Origin: Peteryoungia rhizophila
Lineage (GTDB): Bacteria; Pseudomonadota; Alphaproteobacteria; Rhizobiales; Rhizobiaceae
Assembly: GCF_004912145.1 (NCBI RefSeq)
Contig: NZ_STGT01000001.1
Location: forward strand, 1,116,001-1,180,000
Direction: 5' to 3'
Length of the DNA: 64,000 nt
In this document: positions 52,798 to 63,114 of the stretch, piece by piece
Layout: the number at the start of each line of letters is the position of its first letter
Numbering within the stretch: the stretch's first letter is position 1
Position numbers and translations under genes: made by a program
The notes under the pieces: model-generated
Databases searched by the model: none
What the model saw: the letters and a program-made list of their open reading frames with translations, nothing else
What the model was told of the DNA's origin: nothing

Positions 52798-53859
52798 ATG
52801 AAAACGACATGGGGCAGCCGCCCGATCGCCACGGCACTGATGCTCGCGGCGGCCTTCGCGACCGTGATCGGCGACACTGCCCTTGCCGAGGGCCGCCCGG
52901 CCAAGGAGCTTTTCGGTGGCATGGCTTTGCCGGCGAAGGCTGCTCCCTCGCCTTACGGGTCTTATGCCAAGGGCTGTATCGCCGGTGCCGTCGCCATTCC
53001 GACCGACGGGCCGACCTGGCAGGCGATGCGGCTGTCGCGCAACCGCCGCTGGGGCCATCCGCAGATGATCGCGCTGCTCGAACGCTTTTCCAGGGATGCG
53101 GTGCAGCTCGGCTGGGGATCGGGGATTCTGATCGGGGACATTTCGCAGCCGCGCGGCGGGCCAATGCTCTCGGGCCATGCCTCGCACCAGATCGGACTCG
53201 ATGCCGATATCTGGTTCACGCCGAAGCCGGCGAGCCCGCTGTCGCCGCAGCAGCGGGAGGACATGCCATTCACCTCCATGCTGGAAAAGGAGAAGTTCCT
53301 GACCGTGGACCGGCGGCTTTGGACCAATACCCACGCTCAGGTCGTCGTGCAGGCCGCGAGCTATCCGCAGGTCGAGCGCATTTTCGTCAATCCGGCGATC
53401 AAGAAGAAGCTCTGTGACACCTGGACGGGCGATCGCTCCGTGCTCGGCAAGATCAGGCCGATCTACGGCCATGATGCGCATTTCCATATCCGTATGCGCT
53501 GCCCGGAAGGGGCTAGCGGTTGCAAGCCGCAGGCCGCCGTGCCGCCCGGCGACGGCTGCGACAAGTCGCTGGCCTGGTGGTTCACTAAGGAGCCATGGGC
53601 AGCACCGAAAAAGGAGCCGAACGCCAAGCCGGCGCCGAAGCCGAGAGCCACGCTGGTTTCCGAGCTGCCCAAGGCCTGCGCCATGGTGCTGGACGCCCGT
53701 GGACCATCGAGCGAGATGGAAGTGACCTATCAGGCGGGCGGTGGCGCAATGCCGAGCAGCGCTGCCTCGGCCTTCGTTGCGCCGAGTCCTGCGGCGGGCC
53801 AGGCCTTCGAGTTGCCAGCGGTCGTTCCCGTCCCCGCCCCGCGCCCTTCGGGCTGGTGA
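52798..53859 (+). CDS. mepA: penicillin-insensitive murein endopeptidase
   Basis: A 353-residue LAS-type metallopeptidase cutting D-alanyl-diaminopimelate bonds in peptidoglycan. It has an N-terminal signal peptide of about 30 residues. Zinc-site residues are visible in SGHASHQIGLDADIWF near residue 125 and in HDAHFHIRMRCP near residue 225. The C-terminal 90 residues are rich in Pro, Ala and Lys and look unstructured. It is followed after 87 bases by mgsA on the same strand. Confidence 0.94.
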   Translation: MKTTWGSRPIATALMLAAAFATVIGDTALAEGRPAKELFGGMALPAKAAPSPYGSYAKGCIAGAVAIPTDGPTWQAMRLSRNRRWGHPQMIALLERFSRDAVQLGWGSGILIGDISQPRGGPMLSGHASHQIGLDADIWFTPKPASPLSPQQREDMPFTSMLEKEKFLTVDRRLWTNTHAQVVVQAASYPQVERIFVNPAIKKKLCDTWTGDRSVLGKIRPIYGHDAHFHIRMRCPEGASGCKPQAAVPPGDGCDKSLAWWFTKEPWAAPKKEPNAKPAPKPRATLVSELPKACAMVLDARGPSSEMEVTYQAGGGAMPSSAASAFVAPSPAAGQAFELPAVVPVPAPRPSGW

Positions 53860-53946
53860 GCCATCGGTCCGAGATGCCTTTTCAAGTCCGGCAGGCTGCG
53901 CTAGATGGATTTATCAAATCGATTTAAATGAGCTGGGGGACCCGTA

Positions 53947-54327
53947 GTGAGCCGCACCCGTTGCATCGCCCTGATTGCGCATGACCAGAAGAAAGACGAC
54001 ATGGCGGAGTTTGCCAGGCGCAATCAGGCCAAGCTCATGTCATGGCGGATCGTGGCGACGGGTACGACGGGCGGCCGGATCAAGGACGCCGTTCCCGAAC
54101 TCGACGTCACACGGTTAAAGAGCGGGCCGCTCGGCGGCGACCAGCAGATCGGCGCGTTGATCTCGACCGGTGAAGTGGACATGCTGGTCTTCTTCGTCGA
54201 CCCCTTGACTCCCATGCCCCATGATGTGGATGTCAAGGCGCTGATGCGGCTGGCGACCGTCTACGACATTCCAATGGCGCTGAACCTCGCGACCGCAGAC
54301 ATTCTGATGCAGACCCTGACTGCCTGA
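53947..54327 (+). CDS. mgsA: methylglyoxal synthase
   Basis: A 126-residue enzyme converting dihydroxyacetone phosphate to methylglyoxal and phosphate. Conserved motifs are [12 protein letters not shown] near residue 8, ATGTTGGRI near residue 37, [12 protein letters not shown] near residue 59 with the catalytic Asp region, and [11 protein letters not shown] near residue 88. It starts with GTG preceded by GGGGGA. It is 28 bases upstream of glk, consistent with control of sugar-phosphate overflow. Confidence 0.96.
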   Translation: MSRTRCIALIAHDQKKDDMAEFARRNQAKLMSWRIVATGTTGGRIKDAVPELDVTRLKSGPLGGDQQIGALISTGEVDMLVFFVDPLTPMPHDVDVKALMRLATVYDIPMALNLATADILMQTLTA

Positions 54328-54355
54328 GGCAGCAGGGCCCAAGACCGGACGGACC

Positions 54356-55396
54356 ATGGCCCAGACACAGCGCGACGACCAACTCCCCTTTCCGATCCTG
54401 ATCGGCGATATCGGTGGCACCAATGCCCGCTTTTCGATCCTGATCGACGAAAGCGGCGAGAGGATCAGCTTCCCCAATGTGGTGAACAAGGACTTCGCCA
54501 CGATCGACGAAGCGATCCGGGTGAGCGTGCTGGAAACGACAAGCCACAAGCCGCGCTCACTGATCCTGGCACTGGCTGGTCCTATCAAGGGCGACGAGGT
54601 TCCGCTGACCAACTGCCCCTGGGTGGTCCGTCCGAAGGTTCTGATGGCCGATCTCGGCTTTTCGGATGTGCTGCTGCTGAACGACTTCGAGGCCCAGGCG
54701 CTCGCGGCGGCTACGCTTGGTATCGATGACCGACAGCATCTCGGTTCGCTGCACGATGCACCGCTCGGGTCACGCGTGGTGCTGGGTCCGGGTACTGGGC
54801 TCGGCGTCGCCGGCCTTGTCAGGGCGCGGGACATGTGGTTTCCGGTTCCGGGCGAAGGCGGACATGTGGATGTGGGGCCGCGCACAATTCGCGATCACCA
54901 GATCTGGCCGCACCTGACGCCGGTGCGCGACCCGAACGCAGCCCTCGGGCGCATCTCTGCCGAAGAACTTCTCTCCGGACGCGGCCTGATGAACATCTAC
55001 CAGGCGCTCTGCAAAGCGGATGGAAACCTGACGCCGCGCTACGACGAACCGGCGGAGGTTTCGGCCGCTGGGATTTCCGGGGCGGATGCCCGTGCGGGCG
55101 AAGCGCTCAGCCTGTTTGCCACCTATCTCGGCCGGGTCGCCGGCGATCTCGCTCTCATTTTCATGGCAAAGGGCGGCGTGTTTCTCGCCGGTGGCATCTC
55201 GCCGAAGATCCTTCCGGCGCTGCAGAGCGGAGAGTTCCGGGCCGCCTTCGAGGACAAGGCGCCGCATCAGGCTCTGCTACACAGCATTCCGACCTTCGTC
55301 GTGACCCATCCCCAGGCCGCCTTGCATGGGCTCGCCGCCTTCGCGACCGCGCCTGCCGACTTCGGGCTGGCGACCGAGGGGCGCCACTGGCGCTGA
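54356..55396 (+). CDS. glk: glucokinase
   Basis: A 346-residue glucokinase of the Glk (COG0837) family, not ROK. It has the ATP phosphate motif [12 protein letters not shown] near residue 15, catalytic Asp in [11 protein letters not shown] near residue 105 and [12 protein letters not shown] near residue 140. It makes glucose 6-phosphate. The gene follows mgsA and precedes an ABC exporter gene by 99 bases. Confidence 0.96.
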   Translation: MAQTQRDDQLPFPILIGDIGGTNARFSILIDESGERISFPNVVNKDFATIDEAIRVSVLETTSHKPRSLILALAGPIKGDEVPLTNCPWVVRPKVLMADLGFSDVLLLNDFEAQALAAATLGIDDRQHLGSLHDAPLGSRVVLGPGTGLGVAGLVRARDMWFPVPGEGGHVDVGPRTIRDHQIWPHLTPVRDPNAALGRISAEELLSGRGLMNIYQALCKADGNLTPRYDEPAEVSAAGISGADARAGEALSLFATYLGRVAGDLALIFMAKGGVFLAGGISPKILPALQSGEFRAAFEDKAPHQALLHSIPTFVVTHPQAALHGLAAFATAPADFGLATEGRHWR

Positions 55397-55495
55397 GCGC
55401 CCACCGGTCCGCCTATGGTCAAAGCCGCCGCGACTGGCTATAGAGCGGCGGCGCCTGCGCGGGCGTGAAAGAGCAATCGCACAGGACATTTTTTC

Positions 55496-57295
55496 TTGGA
55501 CGCCAGGAACACCGAAACCCGCAAGACGGATATCGAAAGCGTCTCCGCCATCCTGAAGCGCGTGATCGCGGAAAACGGACGCGAACACGTCAAGGGCTAC
55601 GCCTTTGCCATCGTCTGCCTGCTGACGGTCGCCGCGACGACAGCCTTCACCGCCTGGATCATGGAGGCCGTGATCAACGAGGCTTTCGCCAACCGGCGGG
55701 CAGACCTTGTCTGGATCATCTGCGGATCGATCTTCGCGGCCTTCGTCATCCGTGGTTTTGCCGGCTATGGCCAGGCCGTGACGCTGTCGAAGATCGGTAA
55801 CAACGTCGTTGCGCGCTACCAGAAAAGGCTGTTCTCACACCTGATGACGCTTTCGGTGGGCTATTTCAGCGAGTCCCGCTCAGCAAGACTTGCAGCGCAG
55901 ATCAACGAGAACATCAACGGCATCCGCGACGTCCTGAACATGACGATCACGTCGCTTGCCCGTGATCTCGTTACCCTGCTCGCGCTTCTCGGCGTGATGT
56001 TCTACCAAGACATAATTCTCTCTTTGATCGTGTTTACCGTAGCCCCGCCGCTCTTTCTCGGCTTGCGCTACCTGTCCAGGCGCCTGCGCAGCGCGACGAG
56101 AGAATCCGTCATTCTCAATTCGCACGTGCTGGGCGCTATTCAGGAGACGGTTCAGGGCATTGCCATCGTTAAAGCCTTCACGATGGAAACCCAACTGCAG
56201 GAAAAGATCCAGTCAACGATCAATCAGGCCGAGGGTCGCGCCAACAGGATCGCACGCCTGAGTGAGCGCAACGGCCCGCTGACCGAGGCAGTCGCCGGAT
56301 TTTCCATCGCTGGAGTGATGGCCTATGCCGCTTATCAGTCCATTTATGGCGGCGTGTTGCCAGGCGCATTCTTCTCCTTCGTCACCGCGCTGCTGCTCGC
56401 TTACGAGCCAGCCAAGCGCTTGGCGCGATTGCAGGTTCACATGGAACGTGCCGCCGTCAACGCCCGGATGATTTATGAAATCCTCGACATGGAGCCGCAC
56501 CAGAGTGACAAGCCGGGTGCTATCGGCCTGTCCGTGACGGATGCGAAGATCGAATTCCGCGATGTCACCTTCGGCTATGGCTCCAACCCGCCTGTTCTGC
56601 GCAAGCTCAACTTCACTGCGGAAGGCGGCAAGACGACAGCACTGGTGGGGCCTTCGGGCGCGGGCAAATCGACCGTCATCACACTTGTTCCGCGCTTTTA
56701 CGATCCGGCCAGCGGCGAAATCCTGATCGATGGGCAGAATATTGCAAACGTGACGAAGTCGTCGCTCCGCCAGCATCTCGCCTATGTCTCGCAGCAGCCA
56801 TACCTCTTCGAAGGTACGATCCGTGACAACATTCGCTATGGACGCCCTGAAGCTACCGATGCCGAGATCGAGGATGCGGCACGGCTCGCCAATGCCCATG
56901 ACTTCATCCTCGCGCAGGCACAGGGATATGACACACCCGTCGGCGAAAACGGCGTGACGCTCTCCGGCGGCCAGCGGCAGCGGCTGTCGATTGCGCGCGC
57001 TCTGGTGCGCAATGCGCCGATCCTGTTGCTCGACGAAGCGACGTCAGCGCTCGACACGGAATCGGAAGCCGCCGTGCAGCAGGCGCTCGACGCCGCGATG
57101 GCCGGGCGTACCGTCATCGTCATCGCGCACCGCCTGTCGACCGTCGTCAATGCCGACAAGATCATCGTCATGCAGGCGGGCGAAGTGGCCGAGGAAGGCA
57201 CGCATGAGAGCCTTGCACAGCAGCCGGGCGGTCTCTACGCTCGCCTCAACAATCTGCAGGCCGCGCCGAACGGTCTGCACAGCATTCAGGAATAG
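55496..57295 (+). CDS. MsbA-like ABC exporter (fused membrane and ATPase domains)
   Basis: A 599-residue half-transporter. Residues 38-320 form a six-helix ABC membrane domain and residues 350-590 an ATPase with Walker A GPSGAGKST (384-392), signature [15 protein letters not shown] and Walker B ILLLDEATSALD. It probably works as a homodimeric exporter of lipids or drugs. The start is a TTG with AGGA 11 bases upstream; no ATG fits the N-terminus. It sits between glk and dapB, a conserved order in rhizobia. Confidence 0.92.
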   Translation: MDARNTETRKTDIESVSAILKRVIAENGREHVKGYAFAIVCLLTVAATTAFTAWIMEAVINEAFANRRADLVWIICGSIFAAFVIRGFAGYGQAVTLSKIGNNVVARYQKRLFSHLMTLSVGYFSESRSARLAAQINENINGIRDVLNMTITSLARDLVTLLALLGVMFYQDIILSLIVFTVAPPLFLGLRYLSRRLRSATRESVILNSHVLGAIQETVQGIAIVKAFTMETQLQEKIQSTINQAEGRANRIARLSERNGPLTEAVAGFSIAGVMAYAAYQSIYGGVLPGAFFSFVTALLLAYEPAKRLARLQVHMERAAVNARMIYEILDMEPHQSDKPGAIGLSVTDAKIEFRDVTFGYGSNPPVLRKLNFTAEGGKTTALVGPSGAGKSTVITLVPRFYDPASGEILIDGQNIANVTKSSLRQHLAYVSQQPYLFEGTIRDNIRYGRPEATDAEIEDAARLANAHDFILAQAQGYDTPVGENGVTLSGGQRQRLSIARALVRNAPILLLDEATSALDTESEAAVQQALDAAMAGRTVIVIAHRLSTVVNADKIIVMQAGEVAEEGTHESLAQQPGGLYARLNNLQAAPNGLHSIQE

Positions 57296-57301
57296 ACCCG
57301 C

Positions 57302-58126
57302 ATGGATACGCCCATGAAGCTCGTCGTCGTCGGTGCCGCAGGCCGGATGGGCAAGACGCTGATCAAGCTGATCTGCGACACGCCGGGCGTGGTGTTGCAT
57401 GCGGCGGTCGAACGAGCGGGCTCTGTGGTTCTCGGACAGGATGCCGGCGAACTGGCGGGTGTGCCGAAACTCGGTGTTGCCGTCACCGACGATCCGCTGG
57501 CGGCTTTCGTCCATGCGGATGGCGTGATCGACTTCACCACACCGGCGTCGACCGTCGAATTCGCGGCACTCTCCGCACAGGCGCGCATCGTGCATGTGAT
57601 CGGCACCACCGGCTGCCTGCCGGAGCATGAGGAGAAGATCGACGCGGCAGCAAGGCATGCGCGGGTCGTGAAGTCGGGCAATATGAGCCTCGGCGTCAAC
57701 CTGCTCTCGGTTCTGATCAAGCAGGCGGCGCGCGCGCTCGAAGCCTCCGGCTGGGATATCGAGGTGCTGGAAATGCACCACAAGCACAAGGTCGATGCAC
57801 CCTCCGGCACGGCGCTTCTGCTCGGCGAAGCAGCGGCTGAAGGCCGCGGCATTGCGCTTGCCGATCATTCGGTCAGGGTGCGCGACGGCCATACCGGGCC
57901 GCGCGAGGAAGGGTCGATCGGCTTTGCCACGCTGCGCGGCGGCTCCGTGATCGGTGAACACTCCGTGCTGTTTGCCAGCGAAGGTGAGATGGTGACCCTG
58001 TCTCACAGTGCGACCGACCGTTCGCTCTTTGCTCGTGGTGCGCTGAAAGCCGCGACCTGGGCCCGGGACAAGAAGCCCGGACGCTATACCATGCTCGACG
58101 TGCTCGGGCTCAACTCCACCCCCTGA
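57302..58126 (+). CDS. dapB: 4-hydroxy-tetrahydrodipicolinate reductase
   Basis: A 274-residue reductase of the lysine/diaminopimelate pathway. The NAD(P) motif [12 protein letters not shown] starts near residue 9, and the catalytic and substrate motif [15 protein letters not shown] near residue 157. The ATG at 57302 lies six bases past the exporter stop; a second ATG at 57314 is possible. It is the biosynthetic DapB; the DapA-family protein near 10.3 kb belongs to another system. Confidence 0.97.
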   Translation: MDTPMKLVVVGAAGRMGKTLIKLICDTPGVVLHAAVERAGSVVLGQDAGELAGVPKLGVAVTDDPLAAFVHADGVIDFTTPASTVEFAALSAQARIVHVIGTTGCLPEHEEKIDAAARHARVVKSGNMSLGVNLLSVLIKQAARALEASGWDIEVLEMHHKHKVDAPSGTALLLGEAAAEGRGIALADHSVRVRDGHTGPREEGSIGFATLRGGSVIGEHSVLFASEGEMVTLSHSATDRSLFARGALKAATWARDKKPGRYTMLDVLGLNSTP

Positions 58127-58147
58127 TCGTCAAGAGAGGAATTGTCG

Positions 58148-58783
58148 ATGACCGGTACACTCGTGCTCGTGCGCCATGGCCAGAGCGACTGGAACCTGAA
58201 GAACCTGTTCACAGGCTGGCGTGATCCGGACCTGACTGAACTCGGCGTGACGGAAGCCAACGCCGGCGGCAAGGCGCTTGCCGATTACGGCATCAAGTTC
58301 GACATCGCGTTCACGTCCGTCCTGACGCGCGCGCAGAAAACCTGCAACATCATCCTCGAAAACGTCGGTCAGACCGGTCTTGAGACGATCAAGGACGAGG
58401 CGCTGAACGAGCGCGACTACGGCGATCTTTCCGGTCTCAACAAGGACGATGCGCGCGCCAAGTGGGGCGAGGAGCAGGTGCATATCTGGCGCCGGTCCTA
58501 TGACATCCCGCCGCCGGGCGGCGAAAGCCTGCGCGACACCGGTGCGCGCGTCTGGCCCTATTACATGACCGAAATCCTGCCCCGCGTGCTGCGCGGCGAG
58601 AAGGTGCTGGTGGCTGCCCACGGCAATTCGCTGCGCTCGCTGGTGATGGTGCTCGACAAGCTGACCAAGGAGCAGATCCTCAGCGTCAATCTCGCGACCG
58701 GCATTCCTATGGTCTACAAGCTGAACGCGGATTCGACTGTGGCTTCCAAGGAAGTTCTGGGCGACATGTCCGGCGCTCACTAA
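58148..58783 (+). CDS. gpmA: 2,3-bisphosphoglycerate-dependent phosphoglycerate mutase
   Basis: A 211-residue mutase interconverting 3- and 2-phosphoglycerate. The phospho-acceptor motif [13 protein letters not shown] starts near residue 7 and the second His lies in [12 protein letters not shown] near residue 155. AGAGGA lies upstream of the ATG at 58148; a TTG at 58142 is the alternative. A terminator hairpin follows 26 bases after the stop. Confidence 0.97.
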   Translation: MTGTLVLVRHGQSDWNLKNLFTGWRDPDLTELGVTEANAGGKALADYGIKFDIAFTSVLTRAQKTCNIILENVGQTGLETIKDEALNERDYGDLSGLNKDDARAKWGEEQVHIWRRSYDIPPPGGESLRDTGARVWPYYMTEILPRVLRGEKVLVAAHGNSLRSLVMVLDKLTKEQILSVNLATGIPMVYKLNADSTVASKEVLGDMSGAH

Positions 58784-58808
58784 GCGCTGTCACCTGCCCT
58801 AACATGAA

Positions 58809-58833
58809 AGAAGCCGCCCATGAGGCGGCTTCT
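58809..58833. terminator. bidirectional terminator between gpmA and the PcaD-like gene
   Basis: AGAAGCCGCC and GGCGGCTTCT form a perfect 10-bp stem with loop CATGA. T-rich sequence follows on both strands (GCATTTC on plus, TTCATG on minus). It lies between convergent stops. Confidence 0.82.
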
Positions 58834-58852
58834 GCATTTCTAGAGACTATTC

Positions 58853-59647
58853 TCAGTTCGCTTGCTTGCGCATGAAGCCCTGGATCAGCTCGGCGAGCGC
58901 CTCCGGCTGTTCGACCGAGGGGATATGGGCGCAGTCGTCGATCACCTCGAAACGCGCGTCCGGCACGAGCTGCGAACCGGCTTCGACGGTGGCGGGCGGC
59001 GTCGAGCCATCCTGGTCGCCGACGACGAAGAGGGTGGGCACAGTGATGGTCGGCAGGACGTCGGAGAAATCCGTGTCGCGCAGGGCGGCGCAGGTCGAGA
59101 GATAGCCGGCCTTTGACTGGCGCGTCATCATCAGACGGTAGCCTGCCAGTTCGTCGGCGCGGTCTTCGTGGAAGGCCGGTGTAAACCACCGCGCCATGGC
59201 GCTGTCGGCGGCACTTTCGATCCCGTCTTTCTCGATGCCGGCGATGCGCTCGGCCCAGATCTCGGCCGTACCGATGCGGGGTGCGGTGTCGCAGAGGATA
59301 AGCCTGCGGAACAGGTCCGGCCGCTCCTGCCAGAGGCCTTGGCAGACGAGACCGCCGACGGAGAGGCCGCAGAAAGTGGCCTTGCGGATGCCGAGTTCGT
59401 CGCAGAGGGTCGCGAGATCCGAGACCAGATCGGCCATGCCGAAGGGCTTGTCGGCACCGCCGGAGAGGCCGTGGCCGCGGCTGTCATAGAACAGCACCGA
59501 GACGTCGTCGCCGAGTTCATCGAAGAGCGGCAGCCAGATGCGGAAGTCGGTGCCGAGCCCGTTTGAAAAAACGATCAGGTTCTTGGCTTTCGCCTCCCCG
59601 ATCAGCTCGTAATGGACGACATTGCCGTTGATGGTGGTGAAAGCCAA
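58853..59647 (-). CDS. 3-oxoadipate enol-lactonase-like alpha/beta hydrolase
   Basis: A 264-residue alpha/beta hydrolase resembling PcaD. The nucleophile elbow is GLSVGG near residue 95, the acid lies in FVVGDQDGSTPP near residue 210 and the His in CAHIPSVEQP near residue 239. PcaD hydrolyses beta-ketoadipate enol-lactone in protocatechuate breakdown, but no other pca gene is nearby, so the substrate is not certain. The start is a TTG preceded by AGGAG at seven bases. Confidence 0.85.
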   Translation of the reverse strand: MAFTTINGNVVHYELIGEAKAKNLIVFSNGLGTDFRIWLPLFDELGDDVSVLFYDSRGHGLSGGADKPFGMADLVSDLATLCDELGIRKATFCGLSVGGLVCQGLWQERPDLFRRLILCDTAPRIGTAEIWAERIAGIEKDGIESAADSAMARWFTPAFHEDRADELAGYRLMMTRQSKAGYLSTCAALRDTDFSDVLPTITVPTLFVVGDQDGSTPPATVEAGSQLVPDARFEVIDDCAHIPSVEQPEALAELIQGFMRKQAN

Positions 59648-59712
59648 ATCTCATACTCCTGTGGGGCCGTTCTCGACCCCGTTGTTTTCGTTTCGGCCGA
59701 AGCCGGGAATTC

Positions 59713-62688
59713 TCAGTGCGCCTCGTCCCAATTGTGGGCGGCGCGGGCGTCGACCTTGAGCGGCACGCGCATGGAGACGGCCGGCATGGCGGCGTTTTCC
59801 ATGATGTCGACGATGACAGGCATTGCGGTATCGACGGCCTCGTCCTCGACCTCGAAGATCAGTTCGTCATGCACCTGCAGCAGCATGCGGCACCGTTCGG
59901 CAAGACCCGCAGCCACGAGTGCGGGTTCGATCTGGATCATGGCGCGACGAATGACGTCGGCGGCCGAGCCCTGGATCGGGGCGTTGATCGCGGCGCGTTC
60001 GTTGAAGGCGCGCATGGAGGGGTTGGACGACTTGATTTCCGGATAATGCGCGCGGCGGCCGAAGATGGTTTCCACATAGCCCTTTTCGCGGGCGAAGGCC
60101 TTGGTGCTCTCCATGTAGTCCTTGATGCCGGGGAAGCGCTCGAAATATTTCTTGATGTAGTCGCCGGCTTCCGAACGCTCGATGCTCAGCTGGTTGGCAA
60201 GACCGAAGGCGGAGATACCGTAGATGATGCCGAAGTTGATTGCCTTGGCGCGGCGGCGGACGTCCGACGGCATGCCTTCGACCGGCACGCCGAACATTTC
60301 CGACGCCGTCATCGCGTGAATGTCGATGCCATCGGCGAAGGCCTGACGGAGCTGCGGGATGTCGGCGACATGAGCTAGGACGCGCAGTTCGATCTGGCTG
60401 TAATCGGCCGACAGGAGCTTGTGGCCGGGCGTCGAGATGAAGGCCGTGCGGATCTTGCGGCCTTCGGCGGTGCGGACCGGGATGTTCTGCAAGTTTGGTT
60501 CCGACGATGACAGGCGGCCGGTGGTGGTCGATGCCAGGGAGTAACCCGTGTGGACCCGCTTCGTCTGTGGGTGCACGTAGCCGGGAAGCGCGTCGGTATA
60601 GGTGGATTTCAGCTTTGTGAGCTGGCGCCAGTCGACGATCTTGCGCGGCAGCGGCGCGCCTTCGGCGGCGAGGTCTTCCAGAACCTGGGCGGAGGTCGAC
60701 CATTGGCCGGTCTTGGTCTTGGAGCCACCGGGCAGGCCCATGCGACCGAACAGGATATCGCCGAGCTGCTTGGGTGAGCCGATGTTGAAGCGCTCGCCGG
60801 CGAGTTCGTAAACCTCGTCCTCGGTGGCCGCGGCCTTCTGGGCGAGTTCGCCTGACAGGCGGGAGAGGATCTGGCGGTCGACGGTGATGCCGCGCTCTTC
60901 CATATGGGCGAGCACCGGCACCAGCGGGCGCTCAAGACGCTCGTAGATGCGGGTCAGGCCTTCTGCGGCCAAGCGGGGTTTCAGCACCAGCCAAAGGCGC
61001 AACGTCACATCAGCATCCTCGGCGGCATAGGCCGTAGCGCGATCGATGTCGACGAGATCGAAGGTGATGGAAGATTTGCCGGAGCCGGCAACGTCCTTGT
61101 AAGGGATCGGGGTGTGGCCGAGCCATTTCTCCGACAGGCCGTCCATGCCGTGATTGCCCTTGCCGGCGTCGAGCACGTAGGACATCAACATGGTGTCGTC
61201 GAAAGACTGGAGCGTGACGCCGTGGCGCTTCATCACCAGGTAGTCGTATTTGAGGTTCTGCGCGACCTTGAGCACGGAGGGGTCTTCCAGCAGACCCTTC
61301 AATGCCGCGAGCGCATCCTTCATCGGGATCTGGCCCTCGGCATGACCGCCGCCAAGGAGATCGCCGATGCCGGTCTTGTGGGTCAGCGGGATATAGGCGG
61401 CGCGAATGTCGGTCGATCCCGGTGACAGGACGTTGTCCTGGATCGCAAGCGAGACGCCGACGAGTTCGGCCTGCATCGGATCGAGCGACGTCGTCTCGGT
61501 GTCGAAGGCGACGAGGCCGGTTTCGCGGGCAGCGGCGATCCAGAGTTCGAGGGTCTCGATGTCGCGGATCGTCACATATGTGCTGGTATCGATAGGCTTG
61601 CCGGCGAATGCATTGGCCCGGCTCGCTACGAGATCGGCCGGGGTGTTGCCGTCGGGGCTAGCTGCCGAGGCAGCAGCGGCTGTCGCTGAATTCGGCGACG
61701 CGGACGCCGCAGGCGCTTCGCCGGCGTCGAGATCGGGACCGCGGGCGGCGTCACCCCATTCGACTGGAACGGCGGCCGGTTCGATGGCCCCGGCATCGCA
61801 ATCGCAGACCTCGGCCACACGACGCGTAAGCGTGGTGAACTCCATCGCCTTGAGGAAGCCGATGAGCTTCGGCCCGTTCTGCGGCTCCAGCACCAACTCC
61901 TCGAGCTTCATGTCGATCGGCACGTCGGTGCGCAGTTCGACGAGCTGGCGGGAGAGCCGGGCGAGCTCAGCATTGGCGACGATGTTTTCGCGGCGCTTGA
62001 CCTGCTTGATCTCACCGGCGCGGGCGAGCAGCGTTTCCAGATCGCCGAATTCTTCCAGAAGCTGGGCTGCTGTCTTCGGGCCGATGCCGGGGATGCCAGG
62101 GACATTGTCGGTCGAATCGCCCGTCATCGCCTGGAGATCGATCATTTTTTCCGGCGGCACACCCCATTTCTCGATGACATCGGGAATGCCGATCTGCTTG
62201 TCCTTCATCGCGTCGTACATATGCACATTCGCGGTCACGAGTTGCATCAGGTCCTTATCGGAGGAGACGATCGTGACGTCTGCGCCGGTCGCTTCCGCCT
62301 GGCGGGCATAGGTGGCGATGATGTCGTCGGCCTCGAAACCTTCAGTCTCGATGCAGGGCAGGTTGAAGGCGCGTGTGGCGTGGCGGATCAGGCCGAACTG
62401 CGGGATGAGGTCCTCAGGAGGAGCCGATCGGTTCGCCTTGTAGAGCGGGTAGATTTCCTTGCGGAAGGTCGTCGACGAATAGTCGAAGATGACGGCCAGA
62501 TGGGTCGGCGTCACCCCAACATCGGTGTTGCGGGCATCCCGCAGGAGCTTCCACAGCATGTTGCAGAAGCCGGAGACCGCGTTGACGGGAAGACCGTCCG
62601 ACTTGCGGTTGAGGGCCGGGATGGCGTGGAAGGCGCGGAAGATGAAACCGGAGCCGTCGACGAGGAAGAGATGATCGCCTTTTTTCAT
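59713..62688 (-). CDS. polA: DNA polymerase I
   Basis: A 991-residue replication and repair polymerase with three domains. Residues 1-290 are the 5'-3' nuclease (LFLVDGSGFIFRAFHA, later SSDKDLMQLV and IPGIGPKTAAQLL). The middle exonuclease keeps its acidic motif AFDTETTSLDP, so proofreading looks intact. The C-terminal polymerase shows motif A YSQIELRVLAH, motif B RRRAKAINFGIIYGIS and motif C LQVHDELIFEVE. An extra stretch rich in Ala around residues 330-380 sits between the first two domains. The ATG at 62688 is chosen over an upstream frame to 62790. Confidence 0.98.
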   Translation of the reverse strand: MKKGDHLFLVDGSGFIFRAFHAIPALNRKSDGLPVNAVSGFCNMLWKLLRDARNTDVGVTPTHLAVIFDYSSTTFRKEIYPLYKANRSAPPEDLIPQFGLIRHATRAFNLPCIETEGFEADDIIATYARQAEATGADVTIVSSDKDLMQLVTANVHMYDAMKDKQIGIPDVIEKWGVPPEKMIDLQAMTGDSTDNVPGIPGIGPKTAAQLLEEFGDLETLLARAGEIKQVKRRENIVANAELARLSRQLVELRTDVPIDMKLEELVLEPQNGPKLIGFLKAMEFTTLTRRVAEVCDCDAGAIEPAAVPVEWGDAARGPDLDAGEAPAASASPNSATAAAASAASPDGNTPADLVASRANAFAGKPIDTSTYVTIRDIETLELWIAAARETGLVAFDTETTSLDPMQAELVGVSLAIQDNVLSPGSTDIRAAYIPLTHKTGIGDLLGGGHAEGQIPMKDALAALKGLLEDPSVLKVAQNLKYDYLVMKRHGVTLQSFDDTMLMSYVLDAGKGNHGMDGLSEKWLGHTPIPYKDVAGSGKSSITFDLVDIDRATAYAAEDADVTLRLWLVLKPRLAAEGLTRIYERLERPLVPVLAHMEERGITVDRQILSRLSGELAQKAAATEDEVYELAGERFNIGSPKQLGDILFGRMGLPGGSKTKTGQWSTSAQVLEDLAAEGAPLPRKIVDWRQLTKLKSTYTDALPGYVHPQTKRVHTGYSLASTTTGRLSSSEPNLQNIPVRTAEGRKIRTAFISTPGHKLLSADYSQIELRVLAHVADIPQLRQAFADGIDIHAMTASEMFGVPVEGMPSDVRRRAKAINFGIIYGISAFGLANQLSIERSEAGDYIKKYFERFPGIKDYMESTKAFAREKGYVETIFGRRAHYPEIKSSNPSMRAFNERAAINAPIQGSAADVIRRAMIQIEPALVAAGLAERCRMLLQVHDELIFEVEDEAVDTAMPVIVDIMENAAMPAVSMRVPLKVDARAAHNWDEAH

Positions 62689-62836
62689 GTCGGCATGGAT
62701 AGCGCGGGGCGGCTGAAACGTCCATGATGGTTTGCCGCAAGGCACGCAAAATCGCGCTGCAAGACCGATCAGATCCGTCCAACGGATCACACCAGACCAT
62801 CACGAAAAGCTTACCGATTTGTAATCCCGTCTTCCC

Positions 62837-62866
62837 TTGAAAAACCACATTCCAAGCCACAAATCT
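62837..62866 (+). promoter_or_regulatory. possible promoter of the triple-hairpin RNA
   Basis: TTGAAA at 62837-62842 is followed 17 to 18 bases later by a poor -10 candidate (CAAATC or AAATCT). Transcription would begin near 62875, a few bases before hairpin 1. Support is weak. Confidence 0.3.
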
Positions 62867-62874
62867 TAGTCATC

Positions 62875-63030
62875 GGCGCCTGATCACGCCGTAGTCTGAA
62901 AGAGGCTCGTCCCCCGCCGCTTCAGACTTGGACAAAGGCCTTATCCCCCTCTCCGGGCCTTTGTCCCTATATTCTGGAGCCGTCGTGGCAGTCCCCCGCC
63001 TAAAGCCACGGCGGCTTCCGTCCCTCTCTG
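62875..63030 (+). ncRNA. predicted small RNA with three UCCCCC-loop hairpins
   Basis: Three consecutive hairpins are visible. Hairpin 1 pairs AGTCTGAA (62893-62900) with TTCAGACT (62921-62928). Hairpin 2 pairs GGACAAAGGCC (62930-62940) with GGCCTTTGTCC (62956-62966), 11 bp perfect. Hairpin 3 pairs GCCGTCGTGGC (62979-62989) with GCCACGGCGGC (63005-63015) with one G-U. Each loop contains TCCCCC, complementary to Shine-Dalgarno sequences. This recalls the rhizobial alpha-r14 (NfeR1) family of trans-acting RNAs with anti-ribosome-site loops; that is memory, not a search. Ends are approximate. It could instead be the leader of the marR-type gene 100 bases downstream. Confidence 0.65.
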
Positions 63031-63114
63031 CGAAAACCCAAAATTAGTCAGCCTCGGAAATGGATCGCATGCGATCATTCCCGAACGACGAACCACGACG
63101 ACGTGTCGAGTGCC

